Positions 11,088-20,770 of a DNA stretch of 64,000 nucleotides are shown here, piece after piece. This DNA comes from Pseudoselenomonas ruminantium (GTDB lineage: Bacteria > Bacillota > Negativicutes > Selenomonadales > Selenomonadaceae): NCBI GenBank assembly GCA_015058575.1, contig SVBZ01000028.1, positions 1 to 64,000 on the forward strand, given 5' to 3'. The notes beneath the pieces are model-generated. The model saw nothing but the letters and a program-made list of their open reading frames with translations, did not search any database and had not been told where the DNA came from. The position numbers and the translations under genes were made by a program. Numbering within the stretch: position 1 is the stretch's first letter; every line of letters begins with the position of its first letter.

Positions 11088-12017
11088 TCAATCGTGTTCA
11101 TTGTGTAAAAACTTTTGTTTTTCCTGTTCTTCCTGCCATTTACGCCGTGCATCCTGATACGACTCGCATTCGAGCGTAAATCCCTTGCCCGAAACCTCCG
11201 AGGTATCCGACACGATCATGAATGCCTGCGGATCGTAATGGTCAACGATCGTCTTGACACGGCTGACCTGCGTAAGCCGCACAACAATGAACAAGATGTC
11301 CTTGTGCTCGCGCGCAAAGCCGCCCTTGCCCTCGATATAGGTAACGCCACGATGAACGTTCTCCATGATATCCTGGCAAATCTTTTCTGCCGCTGGCGAA
11401 ACGATGAAAATCGACTTCTCGCGATTAAGGCCGGCAGCCACACGATTCGTGAGCTCAGCTGTCACATAAATCGAGACCAGCGTGTACAGGGCCTCATCAA
11501 CGCTGAACATCCATGCTGATGCCATGACGATGACAAAGTTCAATAGGAACACTACCGTTCCGACATCGAGCGAATAGAATTTCTTTGCCACAGCACCAAC
11601 GACATCCAAACCGCCTGTATTCGCATTGGCACGGAAAATCATGCCAAAACCGATACCAGCCATGACGCCGCCAAAAATTGCACTGAGCATACCGTCCTGT
11701 GTCACGTTCCAATCGACCATGAAATGCGTCGCATCAAGAATCAGCGACAACACTACAGTACCGACAATCGTATCCCAGGCGTAAAGTTTGCCGAATACCC
11801 GATAGGCCAGATACAAGATTGGCAGGTTATACGCAAGGTTCTGCATACCTACCGGCAAACCAGTCAGATAGTAGACAATCAGTGCAATACCACTGATGCC
11901 GCCTGTCAGCAAATGCGCCGGAATGATAAAGAGGTTGAACCCCAGGCAGACAATCAGGCAGCCTATGGCAATCTGGATATATCTGCCTGCATGTTTCTTT
12001 ATGCCCAAATTACTCAT
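11088..12017 (-). CDS. YitT family membrane protein
   Basis: It has 309 residues. The N-terminal 190 or so form five to six membrane spans (YitT/DUF161 domain, with the typical IPAHLLTGGISGIAL), and the C-terminal 100 form a soluble DUF2179 domain (EGKGGFAREHKDILFIVV). The family is widespread in Firmicutes and its transport substrate is not settled. The start is the ATG of MSNLGIKK. It lies 12 bases downstream of the nif3-like gene and probably shares the trmK transcript. Confidence 0.88.
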   Translation of the reverse strand: MSNLGIKKHAGRYIQIAIGCLIVCLGFNLFIIPAHLLTGGISGIALIVYYLTGLPVGMQNLAYNLPILYLAYRVFGKLYAWDTIVGTVVLSLILDATHFMVDWNVTQDGMLSAIFGGVMAGIGFGMIFRANANTGGLDVVGAVAKKFYSLDVGTVVFLLNFVIVMASAWMFSVDEALYTLVSIYVTAELTNRVAAGLNREKSIFIVSPAAEKICQDIMENVHRGVTYIEGKGGFAREHKDILFIVVRLTQVSRVKTIVDHYDPQAFMIVSDTSEVSGKGFTLECESYQDARRKWQEEQEKQKFLHNEHD

Positions 12018-12029
12018 CCTTATCGTCCA

Positions 12030-12839
12030 TCAAATCATCTGAAAAAAGTCCTGCGACGACTGGTCCGCCAGCACTTCGACTGTCCCCTTTGCCTCTTCCA
12101 GCTCCTCTGCGAGCCGCTTGCAAAGCACAGATACCACGGGGAATTCTGTGCCGAAATGCCCCGCATCGATTACATGCATACCAAGTTCAACCGCCTGTTG
12201 TGCTTCATGATATTTCACATCGCCAGTCACATAGGCATCAGCCCCGAGAAAGGCCGCCCGCTGGATGAACTCTGCCCCGCTGCCGCTGCAAAGTGCCACC
12301 TTGCGCACAGGCCGCGCTCCTGCATCCACGAGCCGCACGTGCTGAGCTGGCAGAGCATCGCGCACCTGCACGGCAAAATCCTGTACGGTCATCGGCGCTG
12401 GCAGACTGCCAACACGCCCCATGCTGATGACCGAACCATCGGCTTCCTGCCGCTCAATGACAAAAGCAGATAATTTCGTAAGACCGATAGCCTGCGCCAG
12501 CACATCATTGACACCGCCTTCGGCAATATCGAGGTTCGTATGCGCTGCCACTACAGCAATATCGTGCTTCAATAGCTGCTGCAGCCGGCGTCCGAGCGGC
12601 AAATCCGTGCGCAGCTTGCGGATTCCCTTGAAAATCAGCGGATGATGCGCGACAATCATGTCCGCACCGCAGGCCACAGCCTGCTCAACCACCGCATCAC
12701 TGACATCGAGGCAAACAAGAATCTTATGTACCTCCTGATTCAGAGCCCCGACCAGCAGCCCCGGATTATCCCAATCCTCAGCCAGCCGTTTCGGTGCGAT
12801 GCGCTCCAGCGCATCCATGACCACCTGACATTTTACCAT
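12030..12839 (-). CDS. Nif3-like dinuclear metal-centre protein
   Basis: It has 269 residues of the Nif3/YqfO family (GTP cyclohydrolase I type 2-like fold) with two metals held by conserved His, Asp and Glu residues. Visible motifs are EDWDNPGLLVG near the N-terminus, VAHHPLIFKG, and HTNLDIAEGGVND. The C-terminal ligands are in DAGHFGTE. The protein lacks the extra PII-like middle domain of the B. subtilis member. Its start overlaps the end of trmK by seven bases. The pairing with trmK downstream of rpoD is common in Firmicutes. The biochemical role is unknown. Confidence 0.9.
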   Translation of the reverse strand: MVKCQVVMDALERIAPKRLAEDWDNPGLLVGALNQEVHKILVCLDVSDAVVEQAVACGADMIVAHHPLIFKGIRKLRTDLPLGRRLQQLLKHDIAVVAAHTNLDIAEGGVNDVLAQAIGLTKLSAFVIERQEADGSVISMGRVGSLPAPMTVQDFAVQVRDALPAQHVRLVDAGARPVRKVALCSGSGAEFIQRAAFLGADAYVTGDVKYHEAQQAVELGMHVIDAGHFGTEFPVVSVLCKRLAEELEEAKGTVEVLADQSSQDFFQMI

Positions 12840-13522
12840 GTGAGCCGTTCCTCCAATTCCTTGACTTGCTCCTTGATGACTGCATATTTTTTGGTCTTGC
12901 AGGCCCGCGGGCTCTTTTCCATGCCGTTGAGCACCCGCCGCTGCTGGAACAACAGCGACTCGATATGATGCTTCAGCAACGGCGGTTTCTTCTGCCAGAG
13001 CACTGGCCCGATCAGCAAATCAAGTGGTGTCGGACGCTTTGCACGACCACGCTCAGCCTTGATGATTTCATAGATGCGGCCATCCGCCACGGCCAGCGCC
13101 TCATCCGCAATATGCCAGCCTTGACGGTATAACCAGGTACGCAGTTCCGATGCACCATTCATCGGCTGCAATACCAGCGTCGACAACTTCTTCACCACCT
13201 CAGGTGACTGCTCTAGTATCTGCGTCATCAACACACCGCCCATGCCGGCGATGCAGACGGTATCCACTTCGCCAGGTTCCAGCACCTGCAGGCCATCGCC
13301 CAGCCGTACGGCAACCTGATCGGCGTCCATAGCATTCTCATGCACGGTGCGCTTAGCAGCTTCATAGGGCCCCTCATTCAGATCTCCGGCCACAACAAAA
13401 GTCGCCTTTCCTTCGCGAATAAGATCGATAGCCAAATAGCCATGATCTGTACCAATATCTGCCGCCCGGCAGCCAACTGGCACAAAATCCGCTAATGCCT
13501 GAAGTCTATCATCCAACTGCAT
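12833..13522 (-). CDS. trmK: tRNA (adenine(22)-N1)-methyltransferase
   Basis: A Rossmann-fold SAM-dependent methyltransferase of 229 residues that modifies A22 of tRNA. The SAM-binding region reads GCRAADIGTDHGYLAI near the N-terminus, and the family motif VCIAGMGG follows. The frame is open further upstream, but the ATG at 13522 has AGGAGG at good spacing and matches the family start (MQLDDRLQALADFV). Its ribosome site abuts the T-tract of the tRNA-Asn terminator, so expression needs read-through or a promoter I could not find. It overlaps the nif3-like gene downstream. Confidence 0.92.
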   Translation of the reverse strand: MQLDDRLQALADFVPVGCRAADIGTDHGYLAIDLIREGKATFVVAGDLNEGPYEAAKRTVHENAMDADQVAVRLGDGLQVLEPGEVDTVCIAGMGGVLMTQILEQSPEVVKKLSTLVLQPMNGASELRTWLYRQGWHIADEALAVADGRIYEIIKAERGRAKRPTPLDLLIGPVLWQKKPPLLKHHIESLLFQQRRVLNGMEKSPRACKTKKYAVIKEQVKELEERLTW

Positions 13523-13537
13523 GATGACGCCTCCTGT

Positions 13538-13573
13538 CAAAAAAATAAAAGGGTGTAACCTTCCGTTACACCC
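13538..13573 (-). terminator. tRNA-Asn terminator
   Basis: On the minus strand GGGTGTAAC, a short loop and GTTACACCC are followed by TTTTATTTTTTT. It lies 13 bases after the tRNA 3' end and directly before the trmK ribosome site. Confidence 0.9.
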
Positions 13574-13585
13574 TTGTGTTTCCAA

Positions 13586-13661
13586 TGGCTCCTCGAGCAG
13601 GATTCGAACCTGCGACAGCCTGATTAACAGTCAGGTGCTCTACCGGCTGAGCTATCGAGGA
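13586..13661 (-). tRNA. tRNA-Asn (GTT)
   Basis: A 76-base cloverleaf on the minus strand. The acceptor stem TCCTCGA pairs with TCGAGGA, the D-arm AGCTCAGCCGGTAGAGC is canonical, the anticodon loop CTGTTAA gives GTT, and the T-loop is GTTCGAATC. The CCA end is encoded. It lies just downstream of rpoD but has its own perfect promoter and terminator. Confidence 0.97.
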
Positions 13662-13695
13662 ATTACTAAGTCAATGTCTCGCATCAACATTAATT

Positions 13696-13724
13696 ATTAT
13701 ACGCATCAGCACGGTTCATGTCAA
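13696..13724 (-). promoter_or_regulatory. tRNA-Asn promoter
   Basis: On the minus strand TTGACA, 17 bases, TATAAT, both boxes at consensus. It sits only nine bases beyond the rpoD stop codon. Confidence 0.88.
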
Positions 13725-13732
13725 GGATTTTT

Positions 13733-14863
13733 TTAATCCAGGAAATCCTTGAGCTTACGGCTGCGGCTGGGATGACGCAATTTGCGCAGCGCCTTGGCCT
13801 CAATCTGGCGGATTCGCTCACGCGTTACCCCAAAGTTCTGACCAACTTCCTCCAGCGTACGGGCACGGCCATCATCGAGACCGAAACGCAGGCGCAGTAC
13901 CTTCTCCTCACGCGGCGTCAGCGTATCGAGCACCTCTTCGAGCTGTTCCTTGAGCAGCATGAACGAAGCAGCATCGGCCGGCGCCGGTGCATCCTGGTCC
14001 TCGATGAAATCGCCCAGATGCGAATCCTCTTCCTCGCCGATTGGCGTCTCCAGGGAAACCGGCTCCTGTGCAATCTTCATGATCTCACGGACACGCTCTA
14101 CCGAGATGTCCATCGCCTTGGCAATCTCTTCCGGCGATGGCTCACGGCCCAGCTGCTGCAAGAGCTGGCGCGATACACGGATGAGCTTATTGATCGTCTC
14201 AACCATGTGAACGGGGATACGGATCGTACGCGCCTGATCGGCAATCGCACGCGTGATGGCCTGACGAATCCACCAGGTTACATAGGTACTGAATTTATAG
14301 CCCTTCGTATAGTCGAATTTCTCAACCGCCTTGATAAGGCCAAGATTACCTTCCTGGATCAGATCCAGGAACAGCATGCCGCGGCCGACATAGCGCTTGG
14401 CTATGCTGACAACCAGGCGCAAGTTAGCTTCAGCCAGACGTTTCTGCGCCATCTCGTCGCCTTCCTGCATGCGCTTGGCCAGCACGACCTCTTCCTCAGC
14501 CGTCAGCAAGGGCACTCGGCCGATTTCCTTGAGATACATGCGGACAGGGTCATCGATGCTGACACCTTCGGGCACAGAAAGATCGATCTCGACTTCCTCA
14601 TCCTTATCGTCGATATCGACCTCATCATCCGACTGCTCGCTGCTGCTCGAATCATCGATGATTTCGATTCCCTTCCTGCTGAAGGTATCGTACATATTAT
14701 CTATTTCATCCGGGGAAAGATCCTGCGTCTGCAGTGCCTCGACCAGCTCCCCATAGGTCAACGTACCGCCATTGCTCTTGCCCTTCGACAAAAGGTTTTC
14801 CACAATCTCCGAGCTGCGGTTTCTGCTGCCAGCCTCAGCCTGAATTTTTTTAGCCTCAGCCAT
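13733..14863 (-). CDS. rpoD: Primary sigma factor RpoD (sigma-70/sigma-A)
   Basis: Housekeeping sigma factor of 376 residues, the short Firmicutes form. It has an acidic N-terminal linker (residues about 45-75) and region 1.2 ([16 protein letters not shown]). Region 2 ([22 protein letters not shown] and [15 protein letters not shown]) recognises the -10 box. Region 4.2 ([20 protein letters not shown]) recognises the -35 box. The start is an ATG behind AAAGGGGGATG. It lies 47 bases downstream of dnaG, the classic macromolecular-synthesis pairing. The strong TTGACA/TATAAT promoters in the window fit this factor. Confidence 0.97.
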   Translation of the reverse strand: MAEAKKIQAEAGSRNRSSEIVENLLSKGKSNGGTLTYGELVEALQTQDLSPDEIDNMYDTFSRKGIEIIDDSSSSEQSDDEVDIDDKDEEVEIDLSVPEGVSIDDPVRMYLKEIGRVPLLTAEEEVVLAKRMQEGDEMAQKRLAEANLRLVVSIAKRYVGRGMLFLDLIQEGNLGLIKAVEKFDYTKGYKFSTYVTWWIRQAITRAIADQARTIRIPVHMVETINKLIRVSRQLLQQLGREPSPEEIAKAMDISVERVREIMKIAQEPVSLETPIGEEEDSHLGDFIEDQDAPAPADAASFMLLKEQLEEVLDTLTPREEKVLRLRFGLDDGRARTLEEVGQNFGVTRERIRQIEAKALRKLRHPSRSRKLKDFLD

Positions 14864-14910
14864 TCAGCATCCCCCTTTCCTCACATTCCATGACTACCAA
14901 TCTATCCAAC

Positions 14911-16701
14911 TCACAATTCATCCATTTCATCTTTGATCTTCATAACCTCATTCAGTTCATCGACATAGGCTGTATTTCCCGCTTTCATATATGCATCCGC
15001 CTTGCGGGAATGTTCCACGAACAGCATATTAAGATAGGCTTTTCTGAGCACTTTCAGGGAGTCATTGTAGGCCTCGGTTTCCGCACGCCCGCCTAAATTT
15101 TCTACCAGCGCCCGAGAGAGTTCTGCCGCCGCGTCCTCACTGAGTTTCTCCGCGGCCGTAACATCATCTGGGACCTGCCCCTGGCTGCTCAAATCCTGCA
15201 GGAACAACAGGATTTCCCGCTGGACGGGATCGCCGATGCCCGCAAGCGGCAGCACCGACTCAACATGGTGTATAAGCGAAACATCCTGCCATACCATGCG
15301 AACGATAATGCGCCCCGCACGCCGGATTGCATTATCCTGCTGCCGTACCGCCTGCCTGATAGGAGCGCGTACCGGTGCGTTTTCCTCCGCCACTGCCCCT
15401 CGGGCATAGCGCCGAAGCTCATCGCGCACGACACCCTCGTCCAGCAACAAGATCTGCGCGAGCTTCTTCTCGTATTCACTGCGTACCGCTGTTTCCTTGA
15501 TACCTGCCAGCACCGGCAGCATCTCATGCAGCGCCCTCACCTTCCCATCGAGTGTGTCGTAATTGACATGCTTGAGGACATACTGCAAACGGTACTCAAC
15601 AAGCGGCAATGCTTCCTTGACTAATGCACGGAAAGCATCAGCACCATGCTTGCGGATGTATTCATCCGGGTCCTTGCCATCGGGAACTACGATGACCCTT
15701 ACGACAGCGCCTGTATCCCTGACGATGGACAACGCCCGGATTGTAGCTTTCTGGCCGGCCTCATCGCTGTCATAGCAGAAGTAGATATCCGGCGCATAGC
15801 GCAGGAGCTTCTGGCAATGCTCGGCTGTAAATGCTGTCCCCAACGACGCCACGACATTTTTGACGCCAGCGCCGAATACGGAAATCGCATCCATATAGCC
15901 CTCGACAACGATGGCATAGCCTGCCTGCTGGATAGCCCGATGGGAGCGATCCAGACCAAAAAGGAGTTTTCGCTTATTAAATAATATCGTCTCTGGTGTA
16001 TTGAGGTACTTCGGTGTGCTGTCATCGAGTACCCGGCCGCCAAAACCGACCACCCGCCCGCGTTCATCCGCTATCGGGATGATTACACGGTTGCGGAACC
16101 GGTCGTACAGGCCGCCGCCATTATTACGCTCTGCTGAAAGCCCGCTTGCCAACAAAAAATCCTGCTTCACTCCACGCTTCGTAAAGGCCGTGGACAACTT
16201 ATCCCAGGCATTCGGGGCAAATCCCAGCTTGAACTCTTCGATGGTCTCAGGCGAGATACCCCGTCCGGCAAAGTATGCCTTGCCTGCCTCACCATAATGT
16301 GTCATGGTCAGGCAATTATGAAAGAAATCCCGCGCCATCTCATTGACTTTGCGCAAATCCGCCATCTCCCGTTCACGGGCGATTTCCTGCGGTGTGCGCT
16401 GCCGCTCCGGCAAAGGGATTCCGAGCTTTTCTGCCTGCAACTTGATAGCCTCGAAATACGTGACGTTCTCAATCAGCGAAATGAACTTGAACACATTGCC
16501 ACCGGCATGACAGCCAAAGCAGTAAAAGAATCCCTTATCCGGAACGACGGAAAAAGAAGGAGTCTTCTCGTTATGGAAAGGACAACACCCCCAATAACGA
16601 TTACCCTTGCGCTTTAAGGGAACATAGCTCTGGATGACATTCAGGATGTCGGACTGGGAGCGGACCTGCTCCACAAATTCGTCCATTCTCTCGCTGCGCA
16701 T
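14911..16701 (-). CDS. dnaG: DNA primase
   Basis: Synthesises RNA primers at the replication fork; 596 residues. The N-terminal zinc ribbon is visible (C40, H43, C61, C64, in CPFHNEKTPSF...YCFGC). The catalytic core carries the TOPRIM segment (VVEGYMDAIS and YDSDEAGQKA). The C-terminal helicase-binding region is weakly conserved, as usual. The ATG at 16701 follows AAGGGGTC. It is co-directional with rpoD downstream. The 201 bases upstream, before dgt, hold a TTATTATAAAG stretch that may be part of a promoter but no clear -35. Confidence 0.96.
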   Translation of the reverse strand: MRSERMDEFVEQVRSQSDILNVIQSYVPLKRKGNRYWGCCPFHNEKTPSFSVVPDKGFFYCFGCHAGGNVFKFISLIENVTYFEAIKLQAEKLGIPLPERQRTPQEIAREREMADLRKVNEMARDFFHNCLTMTHYGEAGKAYFAGRGISPETIEEFKLGFAPNAWDKLSTAFTKRGVKQDFLLASGLSAERNNGGGLYDRFRNRVIIPIADERGRVVGFGGRVLDDSTPKYLNTPETILFNKRKLLFGLDRSHRAIQQAGYAIVVEGYMDAISVFGAGVKNVVASLGTAFTAEHCQKLLRYAPDIYFCYDSDEAGQKATIRALSIVRDTGAVVRVIVVPDGKDPDEYIRKHGADAFRALVKEALPLVEYRLQYVLKHVNYDTLDGKVRALHEMLPVLAGIKETAVRSEYEKKLAQILLLDEGVVRDELRRYARGAVAEENAPVRAPIRQAVRQQDNAIRRAGRIIVRMVWQDVSLIHHVESVLPLAGIGDPVQREILLFLQDLSSQGQVPDDVTAAEKLSEDAAAELSRALVENLGGRAETEAYNDSLKVLRKAYLNMLFVEHSRKADAYMKAGNTAYVDELNEVMKIKDEMDEL

Positions 16702-16902
16702 ACTCGACCCCTTGCTGATACCAAATTAGATACTTTATAATAAGGTACCTGTATGTCATTCGTCGTCAACGACAAATTTCCTGCTTTTCGTGAAAATTTC
16801 CTTCGAAAGCAACTCTGCTGACATACAGCCCTTTTTACTATTATTATTCCCGCAAACTTGCCAATATCCTTTTTCCTATTGACAAATTTGAAAAAATTTA
16901 TC

Positions 16903-17901
16903 TCAATGAACCATAAATCCTACGGGTGGCATGTAGATTTCATGGAAGAGCTGTACCGCATAGCTGTCCGTAAGACCAGCCACATAGTCCGTGACAATCT
17001 TCTGCCTGCCCCAGCGTTTTTCCCGGCGGATGAATTCCTCCGGCAGTTCATCGAAATGTTTCAGGAACCATTCGTAGAGTTCCCGCAGCACAAACACCGC
17101 TTGACGACGTTCATGTGCCAAGGTCTCCGAATGGTAGATATGTTCAAACATGAAATTGCGGAAAGTGTCCATGACTTCCTTCACTTCATCCGAAAGACCG
17201 ACATCGTCTTTTCCCTGCGAATGGAGGATCATATCTGAAACCATGCTCGTGATCATATGGGAAGTATCCTGCCCGAGCCTCTCATAGACTATAGCTGGCA
17301 AATCGCCGGGCTGCAACAGCCCCGCCCGCAAACTGTCATCGTAATCATGACAGAGATAGGCAATCCGGTCGGCCGTCCGCACGATGCGTCCCTCCAAGGT
17401 CTTCGGCAGCGCGTCTCCCGTGTGGTTCACGATGCCATCCTTGACCTCAAAAGTCAGATTCAAGCCCTGCCCCTGCCGCTCAAGGAACTCGACCACACGC
17501 AGACTCTGCTCGTTGTGGCAGAAATGTCCCGTAAGCTCAGCCATCGCGGCTTCGCCTGCATGACCAAACGGCGTATGCCCCACATCATGACCGAGAGCGA
17601 TTGCCTCCGTCAAATCCTCGTTAAGGCGCAGTCCGCGCGCAATCGTCCGCGAAATCTGCGAAACTTCGAGGCTATGCGTCATGCGCGTACGATAATGATC
17701 GCCGGCGACGATATAGACCTGCGTCTTGTGCTTGAGGCGGCGAAAGGATTTAGAATGCAAAATGCGGTCGCGATCCCGCTGAAACGAGGTCCGGAACGGG
17801 CACTCCTCCATCGGATATTTCCGGCGGGCTTCACGGCTCTTAGCCGCCAATGGCGAAAGGATTTCATATTCCTGCGCTTCGATGCGCTCCCTTACATTCA
17901 T
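16903..17901 (-). CDS. dgt: dGTP triphosphohydrolase-like HD protein
   Basis: HD-superfamily deoxynucleotide triphosphohydrolase of 332 residues, expected to split dNTPs into deoxynucleoside and triphosphate. Metal ligands are visible as H76 (RMTHSLEVSQI), H105-D106 (LGHDVGHTPFGHAGE) and a later Asp in LCHDYDDS. A TTG six bases upstream is in frame, but the ATG at 17901 has AGGAGG at seven bases. It belongs to the short deoxyguanosinetriphosphatase-like group often found next to dnaG in Firmicutes. Substrate preference cannot be read from sequence. Confidence 0.9.
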   Translation of the reverse strand: MNVRERIEAQEYEILSPLAAKSREARRKYPMEECPFRTSFQRDRDRILHSKSFRRLKHKTQVYIVAGDHYRTRMTHSLEVSQISRTIARGLRLNEDLTEAIALGHDVGHTPFGHAGEAAMAELTGHFCHNEQSLRVVEFLERQGQGLNLTFEVKDGIVNHTGDALPKTLEGRIVRTADRIAYLCHDYDDSLRAGLLQPGDLPAIVYERLGQDTSHMITSMVSDMILHSQGKDDVGLSDEVKEVMDTFRNFMFEHIYHSETLAHERRQAVFVLRELYEWFLKHFDELPEEFIRREKRWGRQKIVTDYVAGLTDSYAVQLFHEIYMPPVGFMVH

Positions 17902-18033
17902 GCTCAAGCCTCCTTTTAACAGGGTTTCCTTCTTATTCTACACTATTTCCGTCAAAAAGTCTCGTCTTTTTCTTATTTTCCTTTGGTTGCAAAAAATCCC
18001 CCACCACTGTCCGCAGCTATGCAGCCTGCAATT

Positions 18034-18062
18034 TTGCAAAAAAAGATACTTTGACGTACAAT
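18034..18062 (+). promoter_or_regulatory. Promoter of the lptA-like gene
   Basis: TTGCAA, a 17-base spacer and TACAAT lie about 40 bases upstream of the start at 18101. The region is divergent from dgt. Confidence 0.6.
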
Positions 18063-18100
18063 ATAGGAAAGAATCTGTCATGAACAGGAGGGATTTGCCT

Positions 18101-18643
18101 ATGAAACCAGCACGCTGGCTGCTCACCGCAGCCATTGCCGCGCTCATATCATGGTCTGTGGCACTGCCTGGGCAGGCTGCACCACAGACCATCACGCTCA
18201 GCGTCACAGATCAAATCATCAAAGGGCAGGATAAAGCCATCGTCACGGCGGACCACAGCACCTACAACGAAGACACCGCCCGCTACACGCTGCGCGGCAA
18301 CGTCAAGATCCAGTTTGGCAACCGCACCATCCTGACCGATGCAGCTAAAATCAGCACGCAGACTTTGCAGCTTTGGACAGAAGGCAATACGAAGCTCACC
18401 GAAGGCGAGCTCTGCTTCGCCGGCGGGGCTGTCTATGCCGAGCTGGCTGGCAATGTCGCCTGGTTCTTTGGCCCGAATTGCAGTCTGGAACGCCCCGGCC
18501 TTGCCATCCACTCCGATAATATGGCCTATCATTGGGACAGACAGACCGCCGTCTTTGACGGCCATGTGCTCTGCATCTACAAAGGCGAGCACCGCGCCGC
18601 GAGCCACCTGGAATTTGACTTGTCAAACAACGAAATACACTAA
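18101..18643 (+). CDS. LptA/OstA-like periplasmic LPS transport protein
   Basis: It has 180 residues. An N-terminal signal peptide (basic MKPAR, then a hydrophobic run ending GQAA near residue 27) sends it to the periplasm. The rest is a beta-rich OstA-type domain with the typical YNEDTARYTLRGNVKI, AKISTQTLQLW and DGHVLCIYKGEHRAAS segments. LptA bridges lipopolysaccharide from inner to outer membrane, which fits a diderm Firmicute. The start at 18101 has AGGAGG upstream; an ATG at 18080 would place the ribosome site inside the gene. No lptB, lptC or kds genes lie beside it, so it could be a paralogue. Confidence 0.75.
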   Translation: MKPARWLLTAAIAALISWSVALPGQAAPQTITLSVTDQIIKGQDKAIVTADHSTYNEDTARYTLRGNVKIQFGNRTILTDAAKISTQTLQLWTEGNTKLTEGELCFAGGAVYAELAGNVAWFFGPNCSLERPGLAIHSDNMAYHWDRQTAVFDGHVLCIYKGEHRAASHLEFDLSNNEIH

Positions 18644-18658
18644 GCGCTACACGAAAAA

Positions 18659-18705
18659 GAACCCTTGCGGAAAGTGATGCATCACCTTCCGCAAGGGTTC
18701 TCTTT
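18659..18705. terminator. Bidirectional terminator between lptA-like gene and glyS
   Basis: A long stem, GAACCCTTGCGGAA with TTCCGCAAGGGTTC (18659-18700), and an inner GTGAT/ATCAC helix lie between converging genes. TCTTTT follows on the plus strand. Confidence 0.85.
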
Positions 18706-18716
18706 TATCGCTTAAC

Positions 18717-20768
18717 TTACAGGACAACCTTCGAGAAGTCAGCTACGCGATTGATCAGTATATCAATCGATTTGAGCAGGCCCAGACGGTTGTTCTTGAC
18801 CTTTTCATCCTTATCCATGACCATGACGCCATCAAAGAAAGCATCGATGGGCTGAGAAAGCTCCGTCAGCGCATCGATAGCGCCCGTGTAGTCCTGGCCT
18901 TTGACCAGGCTCTCGACAGCACTTGCCGTCGACGTATAAGCCTGATACAGGGATTTCTCCTCCGGTGCCGTGAATAGGGCCTCATCGATAGCTGCCGTCT
19001 CAGACTTCTTCGCGAGGTTTGCCGCACGGACAAACGCCTGGATGTTAGCCGTTGCAGCATCCGTAGCAACGAATTTTGCCACTGCATCTGCACGCAGGCT
19101 GACTGCATAGAGATCGTCGACATCCTCGAGGACTGCATCGACGACATCATACCGAACATCCTCGAGGACGTTCTTTAACCGCAGGCGCATAAAGTCTGCG
19201 ACATCCTGCTGCATCTTCGTGCGGGCAGCTTCATCCGTAATCTGATAAAGATCCATAGCCTTGGCTACGACCTTGGAAAGGCTCAGCGTGTATTTGGCCT
19301 CAATCATCATATGTACAAGACCGAGAGCCTGACGGCGCAACGCGAACGGGTCCTGCGAACCCGTCGGGATCTTGCCGCGGCTGAACGTACCGACAATCGT
19401 GTCGATCTTGTCAGCCAGCGAAACGATGCGGCCAGCCTCACTCTGGGGCTGGTTGTCCCCAGCGAAGCGCGGCATGTAGTGCTCATCGATAGCGATGGCA
19501 ACCTTCTCGCACTCGCCATCGAGTTTGGCATACTCGCGGCCCATGATGCCCTGAAGCTCCGTGAACTCCTGAACCATGCCCGTCACCAGGTCAGCCTTGC
19601 AGAGCTCCGCTGCCCGTCTGGCATGCTTGTGCGTCTTCTCATCCGCACCGAGTTCATCCGCGATGAACGTTGCCAGTTCCATAAGGCGCTCGGATTTTTC
19701 GTACATCGTACCAAGGCCCTGCTGGAAGACTACCGTCTTGAGTTTCTCGCGATGCTCCTCCAGGCTCTTCTTGCGGTCTTCATCGAAGAAGAACTGGGCA
19801 TCATCAAGACGGGCGCGCAGCACGCGCTCATTGCCGTGCTGAACAATCTCCAAATGCTCGCTGCCGCCATTGCGAACCGTGATGAAAAGCGGCATCAGGC
19901 TGCCATCCGCAGCCTTGACCGGGAAATAACGCTGATGGTCGCGCATCGGCGTGATGACTGCCTCAGCCGGCAGCTTGAGGTATTTATCCTCGAATTTGCC
20001 GCAGAGTGCCGTCGGATACTCGACGAGATAGAGAACCTCTTCAAGAAGATCCTCGGTAATCTCAGCCGTACCATTCTGTTTCTTAGCTACTTCCTCAATC
20101 TGCTCGCGGATCATCGCCTTGCGTTTGTCCTGATCGACGATGATGAAGTTCTCTTCGCAAGCCTTCTCATAGCTGTCTGCATCGGCAATCGTAAAATCGC
20201 CCTGCGACAGGAAGCGATGACCGCGGGACGTGCGGCCGGATTTTACCTCAGCTACCTCAAACGGGATGACTTCGTCATCGAGCAGTGCCACGATCCAGCG
20301 CAGCGGACGGATGAACTTGAAGTCAAGGTCGCGCCAGCGCATGTTGTTCGGGAACGAAAGACCGCAGATGAGGTCTTTTAAAAGTTCCTGCAAGAGCTCA
20401 GCCGTAGCCTTGCCTTCCTCATGAACCATCGCATAGACATAGCCGTCCTTTTCGACCAGGTCTTTCGGGTCAACGCCCTGGCCGCGGGCAAAGCCCTGGG
20501 CGGCCTTGGACGGATTGCCGTCCGCATCGAAGGCAATCTTGACCGACGGGCCGCGGTTCTCACTGGAGACATCTTCCTGTTTCTCAGCCAAATCTTTTAC
20601 AATAAGTGCCGTACGGCGCGGCGTACCCAGCGTGCGGATACTGCCAAAGGCAATGCGGTTCTCCTGGAATGCTTTTTCTGCATTCTCTTTCAGCTGGGCA
20701 AGGATGCCCGGCATGACATGGGCCGGAACTTCTTCCGTGCCGATTTCGAGTAATAAATCCTTGCTCAT
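18717..20768 (-). CDS. glyS: Glycyl-tRNA synthetase beta subunit
   Basis: Beta chain of the bacterial alpha2-beta2 glycyl-tRNA synthetase, 683 residues. It contains the tRNA-binding and HD-like domains, with a C-terminal DALR-type anticodon domain. The start MSKDLLLEIGTEEVPAHV is the family signature. It follows glyQ with a two-base gap, so the pair is translated together under the glycine T-box upstream of glyQ. It ends at a strong terminator shared with the lptA-like gene. Confidence 0.97.
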   Translation of the reverse strand: MSKDLLLEIGTEEVPAHVMPGILAQLKENAEKAFQENRIAFGSIRTLGTPRRTALIVKDLAEKQEDVSSENRGPSVKIAFDADGNPSKAAQGFARGQGVDPKDLVEKDGYVYAMVHEEGKATAELLQELLKDLICGLSFPNNMRWRDLDFKFIRPLRWIVALLDDEVIPFEVAEVKSGRTSRGHRFLSQGDFTIADADSYEKACEENFIIVDQDKRKAMIREQIEEVAKKQNGTAEITEDLLEEVLYLVEYPTALCGKFEDKYLKLPAEAVITPMRDHQRYFPVKAADGSLMPLFITVRNGGSEHLEIVQHGNERVLRARLDDAQFFFDEDRKKSLEEHREKLKTVVFQQGLGTMYEKSERLMELATFIADELGADEKTHKHARRAAELCKADLVTGMVQEFTELQGIMGREYAKLDGECEKVAIAIDEHYMPRFAGDNQPQSEAGRIVSLADKIDTIVGTFSRGKIPTGSQDPFALRRQALGLVHMMIEAKYTLSLSKVVAKAMDLYQITDEAARTKMQQDVADFMRLRLKNVLEDVRYDVVDAVLEDVDDLYAVSLRADAVAKFVATDAATANIQAFVRAANLAKKSETAAIDEALFTAPEEKSLYQAYTSTASAVESLVKGQDYTGAIDALTELSQPIDAFFDGVMVMDKDEKVKNNRLGLLKSIDILINRVADFSKVVL

Positions 20769-20770
20769 GC

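Noticed and set aside
13718..14893. Plus-strand frame opposite rpoD
   Set aside because: It is antisense to all conserved sigma-factor regions and starts in the tRNA-Asn promoter; no protein family was recognised.
18615..18626. TTGACTTGTCAA, identical in form to the 40789 array
   Set aside because: It lies inside the coding end of the lptA-like gene as a single copy. I treat it as chance rather than an operator.
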